Source of the DNA: DATHTK01 sp035463295
GTDB lineage: Bacteria > Actinomycetota > Rubrobacteria > Rubrobacterales > Rubrobacteraceae
NCBI GenBank assembly: GCA_035463295.1
Contig: DATHTK010000055.1
Span: forward strand, 1 to 51,743
Length of the DNA stretch: 51,743 bases
Reading direction: 5' to 3'
Positions within the stretch are counted from its first letter, which is position 1, and each line of letters starts with the position of its first letter. A program made the translations under genes and the position numbers. Under the pieces are notes generated by a model, which was not told the origin of the DNA, searched no databases, and saw only the letters and a program-made list of their open reading frames with translations. Positions 48,412-51,743 of the stretch are shown piece after piece.

Positions 48412-50352
48412 CTAGGCGCGAAGCGCGCGCAGGGCGTTCAGGATAACGGCGACGTCTATCACCTCCTGCAGCAGGGCTCCGGCGACCGGGGAGATAAAAC
48501 CGAAGGCGGCGAAGACCATCGCGACCAGGCTGAGGCCCATACCGGCCATCACGCTCTGGCGAGCGATACCGAACGAGCGCCTTCCCACGAGGATAGCGTC
48601 GGCGACGCGGCCTATACGATCTACTGTGATAACGGCGTCGGCCGTCTCCGAGGAGACCGTGGCACCGGCCGAGCCCATAGCGATGCCTACGTCGGCGAGC
48701 GCGAGCGCCGGGGCGTCGTTGACGCCATCACCGACCATCACCACGGGTTCCCAGCCAGGACGCGAGCGCGCGTCGCGGACGACTTCGAGCTTGTCCTCGG
48801 GCGATTGATCCGCGTAGACGTAGTCCACGCCGAGCTGGCGCCCGATCTCCTCGGCCACGTCCCGCCGGTCGCCCGTGACCATCGCGACCCGCCCCACCTC
48901 CGCCGCGCGCAGACGTTCGACGAGCTCCGGCGCGTCCTCGCGCAGATGGTCGCCCATAATGATGGCTCCGACGGCGCGACGTTCCACTGCCACGAGCACC
49001 TTCGCCCGGCCCGAAGCGTCGTTCCCGAGGAGAGCTTCCGCTCCCTCGGTGCGGATGCCCCGTCTATTGAGCCACCCCGGGCTACCCACGGCGACCCGTC
49101 GGTCGCCGACCGACCCCTCTATCCCCTGTCCCGGCTCCTCATCCACCTGGCTGGGAAACTCGAGAGAGAGCCTTCTCTTCCTGGCACCGCGAACGAGCGC
49201 CTCGGCCAGAACGTGGGCCGAGAGCTGGTCGACGGAGGCTGCGAGACGCAGCACCTCGTTGGGTTTCGCGCCGTCCAGCGTGAGGATACGGTCGATCTCG
49301 GGCGTGCCGAGCGTGAGCGTACCCGTCTTGTCCAGGAGCACCGTGCGCGCCGTCCCGAGCTTCTCTATGGCCGTCGCGCCCTTTAGGATGATCCCCGAGC
49401 GCGCGGCTCGCGAGATGCCCGAGATCAGGGCGATAGGAGCCGCCAGGATCAGGGGGCACGGCGTCGCGACCACGAACACCGCCAGCGCTCGCACCGGGTC
49501 CCCGCTCAGCGCCCACGCCGCCCCCGCGATAGCTGCGGTAACGGGCAGGAAGAAGATAGCGTAGCGGTCTGCGAGCCGGACGAACGGCGCGCGCTGCTCC
49601 TCGGCGGCGCGCACCAGCCGCACGATCGAGGCGTAAGCGCTCTCGGCGGCGGGCCGCGTGGCACGCAGGTCGAACGCCTCTCCGTCGTTCGACGATCCGC
49701 TGCGGAGCATGCCGCCCTCCCCGTAGGAGACCGGGAGCGGCTCTCCCGTGAGCGTGGACTCGTCGACGACGGCCCGGTCGGAGACCAGGATTCCATCCAC
49801 CGGCACCACCTCTCCGGCCCGCACCGTCACGACGTCGCCCACCGCGAGCTCCTCTACGGGCACCTCCTCGAGCTCGCCCCCGCGTCGTCGGTGCGCGATC
49901 TTCGGAGCGCGTTCCAGCAGCGAGGTCAGCTCCTTGCGGGCTCGCCGGACGGCCAGCGCCTCCAGGGCATTGCCGCCGCTGAGCATCAGCGCGATCACCG
50001 CCCCGGCCAGATACTCGCCCAGGACAAGAGCGCCGGCCATGGAGACCAGCGCGATCACATCCACCCCGACGTCCCCGCGGAGCAGGCTGCGCGCTACCGA
50101 GTAGGAGAGCGGTATCAGCGCCAGGGCGATGGACAACGCCCACACCATCCGCCCGGCGCCGCTAGAGACGACCAGGTACAGAAGCCCTCCCAGCACTATC
50201 GTGCCCAGCGAGAACAGAGCCAGGAGGCGCTGCTGCCGCTCCTGCAGATAGTTCCAGAAGCTACGGCGCCAGCGGAAGGTCTTGTTGGCGGGATGCTCGG
50301 GATCGTGGCCGGTGAGCGCCGCGACGTGCGGTTGTGGCACTTCTTCGCTCAT
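48412..50352 (-). CDS. Heavy-metal P1B-type ATPase with TPC motif
   Basis: A 646-residue metal-exporting or importing P-type ATPase. Seen in order: the actuator loop DESTLTGEPLPVSYG, the membrane metal motif ATPCPL, the phosphorylation site DKTGTLT, and the hinge MVGDGVNDAPALALADVGIA. The TPC triplet is the mark of the P1B-5 group (Ni/Fe-linked), not the CPC of Cu/Zn pumps. The usual SEHP motif of the nucleotide domain reads SAHVLAEAL. There is no N-terminal HMA domain and no C-terminal hemerythrin domain. It is apparently monocistronic. Confidence 0.88.
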   Translation of the reverse strand: MSEEVPQPHVAALTGHDPEHPANKTFRWRRSFWNYLQERQQRLLALFSLGTIVLGGLLYLVVSSGAGRMVWALSIALALIPLSYSVARSLLRGDVGVDVIALVSMAGALVLGEYLAGAVIALMLSGGNALEALAVRRARKELTSLLERAPKIAHRRRGGELEEVPVEELAVGDVVTVRAGEVVPVDGILVSDRAVVDESTLTGEPLPVSYGEGGMLRSGSSNDGEAFDLRATRPAAESAYASIVRLVRAAEEQRAPFVRLADRYAIFFLPVTAAIAGAAWALSGDPVRALAVFVVATPCPLILAAPIALISGISRAARSGIILKGATAIEKLGTARTVLLDKTGTLTLGTPEIDRILTLDGAKPNEVLRLAASVDQLSAHVLAEALVRGARKRRLSLEFPSQVDEEPGQGIEGSVGDRRVAVGSPGWLNRRGIRTEGAEALLGNDASGRAKVLVAVERRAVGAIIMGDHLREDAPELVERLRAAEVGRVAMVTGDRRDVAEEIGRQLGVDYVYADQSPEDKLEVVRDARSRPGWEPVVMVGDGVNDAPALALADVGIAMGSAGATVSSETADAVITVDRIGRVADAILVGRRSFGIARQSVMAGMGLSLVAMVFAAFGFISPVAGALLQEVIDVAVILNALRALRA

Positions 50353-50614
50353 CTCCCTCTCGGGAGATCCCTTGTGAAGGTCGCGTTCACGAGAGCAAAC
50401 ACCTCGCCTCCTCCGGACAGCTCCAGCCATACGATTGTATTGACTCCACGCCTCGCCGGGAAGACCTGCGCTCTCCTCGGAGACACCCGACGCACCGAAT
50501 TCTATCTCGCACGCCGGCGGAGAAGACCAATAGCCGCTACCAGAACTAACGCAACCCCGGCGCCTCTACAGCGTACATACAAGAATAGGCGAAGACAGCG
50601 AGAGGAGCTCCCCG

Positions 50615-51088
50615 GTGTCAGATGAGCACAGAAACTACGGCATCGAGCCCGAACCCGGGGAGCCGGAGAGCGGCGGAGCGAGGCTCAGGAGGGTCCGTAC
50701 CACGGCCGTCAGCCCGCGAGACGAGCGGACCTGGTCGATCCTGGCTCACCTCACGGTCTTTCTGAACCTCGTAACGGGCTTCCTGGGACCGGTAGGCGCG
50801 CTGGTGATCTGGTTGATGTACAGGGATCAGTCCCCCAGGATCTCTTTCCACTCCCTGCAATCGCTGTGGTACCAGGTGGCCTGGATGGTGATCCTGGCGG
50901 TCGGGTGGACGGTGGCGGCCATCCTTACGGTCGTGCTTATCGGCTTCCTGCTCTTCCCGGTGATGGCGATCCTCACGGTGGTGCCCTTCGTGCACATGGG
51001 TTATGCGGCCTACAAGATCAACGCAGGAGTCGACTACCGCTACCCCTTCGTTGCGGACCTGATCGATGGTAACCGTACTGCCCCGTAG
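50615..51088 (+). CDS. DUF4870-like membrane protein
   Basis: A 157-residue protein with a charged N-terminal tail of about 37 residues and then a DUF4870/Tic20-like core: TWSILAHLTVFLNLVTGFLG (helix 1), PVGALVIWLMYRDQSPRISF, and two more helices ending MGYAAYKINAGVDYRYP. Such proteins are common, small, and of unknown role in the cytoplasmic membrane. The GTG start has GAGGAG at 6-7 nt. It is divergent from the P1B ATPase. Confidence 0.85.
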   Translation: MSDEHRNYGIEPEPGEPESGGARLRRVRTTAVSPRDERTWSILAHLTVFLNLVTGFLGPVGALVIWLMYRDQSPRISFHSLQSLWYQVAWMVILAVGWTVAAILTVVLIGFLLFPVMAILTVVPFVHMGYAAYKINAGVDYRYPFVADLIDGNRTAP

Positions 51089-51480
51089 GCCGAAGAAGGA
51101 ACAGCTCGACGAGTCCTACGGCCAGGATATCGCTGTCATCGGGCCTCGGAGGGGTCTCCGGGACCGATCGTTTTTCGACTGTTCGGGGTTCAAGAGGGTG
51201 GCCGACGGTGCTCGATGCCCCGCATTCGGAGCCAAGACCGTAGTGAAGCTGTTCCGAGTGTCCTGATGTGTCCGTATAGTCCGCCGATTTGCAGGTGTTT
51301 TCTTGCCGCGCCGCCGACCGCTGCTCTCTGAAAATCCATGGTGGCGGTGTGGTCGCGCTCGATCAGCGGGAGCAGTCGGGCGACTTCGGGGCGAGGTCGC
51401 GAGGCGCGTTTGAGTTCATATGATGAGGCCATTAACTCGCTAGAATGTCATCACCTAGCTAACGTAGAAGGGAGGTGCAA
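51089..51480. other. Intergenic region with a terminator-like hairpin
   Basis: A hairpin (CGGAG-GGGT-CTCCG, 51147-51160) followed 10 nt later by TTTTT (51171-51175) may end the DUF4870-like transcript. On the minus strand an 80-codon frame (51190-51432, YELKRASRPRPEVARLLPLI) looks partly protein-like but belongs to no family I know. TAGAAT at 51441-51446 could be the -10 box of the next gene. Confidence 0.4.
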
Positions 51481-51743
51481 GTGAGATTTGGCATCCTCGG
51501 CACTGGCGTGGTCGGCAAGACAATCGCCGCCCGACTGGCCGGCTTGGGACACGAAGTGATAATCGGCACCCGCAACCCGGAAGAGACCATATCCCGTACC
51601 GGGCCCGACGCCTTCGGCAATACCCCGTTCGGCGCCTGGCAAGAGGAGCACCCGGAAGTACGGCTCGGCACCTTCAGCGAAGCGGCTGCCCACAGTGAGA
51701 TCGTCCTCAACGCCACCGCCGGTGCCGTCTCCCTGGAGGCGCT
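51481..51743 (+). CDS. NADPH:F420 oxidoreductase-like protein, 3'-truncated
   Basis: The first 87 residues of an NAD(P)-binding protein of the F420-dependent NADP reductase (Fno/NpdG) type. The Rossmann start VRFGILGTGVVGKTIAARLA and the NADP-binding GTRNPEE turn are visible, as is SEIVLNAT. Such enzymes swap hydride between NADPH and F420. It could be a related oxidoreductase with another substrate, since the rest is outside the window. AGGGAGGTG lies just upstream of the GTG start. Confidence 0.8.
   Translation, partial: MRFGILGTGVVGKTIAARLAGLGHEVIIGTRNPEETISRTGPDAFGNTPFGAWQEEHPEVRLGTFSEAAAHSEIVLNATAGAVSLEA

Noticed and set aside
1..51743. CRISPR arrays, rRNA or tRNA genes, complete insertion sequences or prophage
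   Set aside because: I looked for regular direct repeats, cloverleaf T-arm sequences and transposase or phage genes and saw none; only fragments of possible mobile-element origin are present.

Overview
The window is GC-rich, uses ATG, GTG and TTG starts freely, and is gene-dense on both strands. The fused fbiC, separate cofC/cofD/cofE, an F420-linked reductase set, a ribose operon and many Rubrobacter-like proteins point to the phylum Actinomycetota, most likely Rubrobacter or a close relative. The genus is my inference; no rRNA or marker gene is present to prove it.

Layout. 1-2.8 kb: end of an OpuC/ProV-type compatible-solute ABC transporter (ATPase, two permeases, lipoprotein). 2.8-7 kb: small hypothetical gene, metallophosphoesterase, alanine/glycine:cation symporter, argH. 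7.1-8.5 kb: rhodanese plus a degenerate SufU-like protein. 8.5-13.4 kb: fbiC (CofG-CofH), a TetR/cupin pair, and an FbiB-type nitroreductase fused to a PPOX domain. 13.6-15.6 kb: secreted RlpA-LysM protein divergent from a membrane-anchored HTH-PASTA protein. 15.7-22.4 kb: sulfate assimilation operon cysH-sir-frhB-like-orf112-sat-cysC-tauE. 22.5-24.8 kb: cofD-cofC-cofE. 25-29.7 kb: small secreted protein, LipL-like transferase, esterase, flavin reductase, methyltransferase, cupin. 29.7-34.4 kb: rbsA-C-B-K-D. 34.5-38 kb: ThDP decarboxylase, secreted protein, decayed DNA. 38-46.5 kb: oxidoreductases, an F420-type luciferase-like enzyme, a lone receiver domain, CBS-ACT protein, short MetE-like enzyme, ion channel. 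47-51.7 kb: two tiny coupled ORFs, a nuclease, a P1B ATPase, a DUF4870-like membrane protein and the start of an Fno-like F420 reductase.

How the genes work together. Coenzyme F420 is the main theme: biosynthesis (fbiC, cofC, cofD, cofE and a likely dehydro-F420-0 reductase) and several likely users lie within 43 kb. The most striking arrangement is a siroheme sulfite reductase followed at once by an FrhB/FpoF-type F420 dehydrogenase subunit inside a complete sulfate assimilation operon. That looks like a two-gene version of the methanogen F420H2-dependent sulfite reductase (Fsr). The operon has a clear promoter, TTGACG-N17-TAGTAT, with an imperfect palindrome just upstream of the -35 box. 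A near-identical palindrome lies upstream of the rhodanese/SufU-like operon, suggesting a shared sulfur regulator. Many single genes lack a Shine-Dalgarno site but have a TAnnnT hexamer 6-9 nt before the start codon, so they are probably leaderless; I used this to choose several starts.
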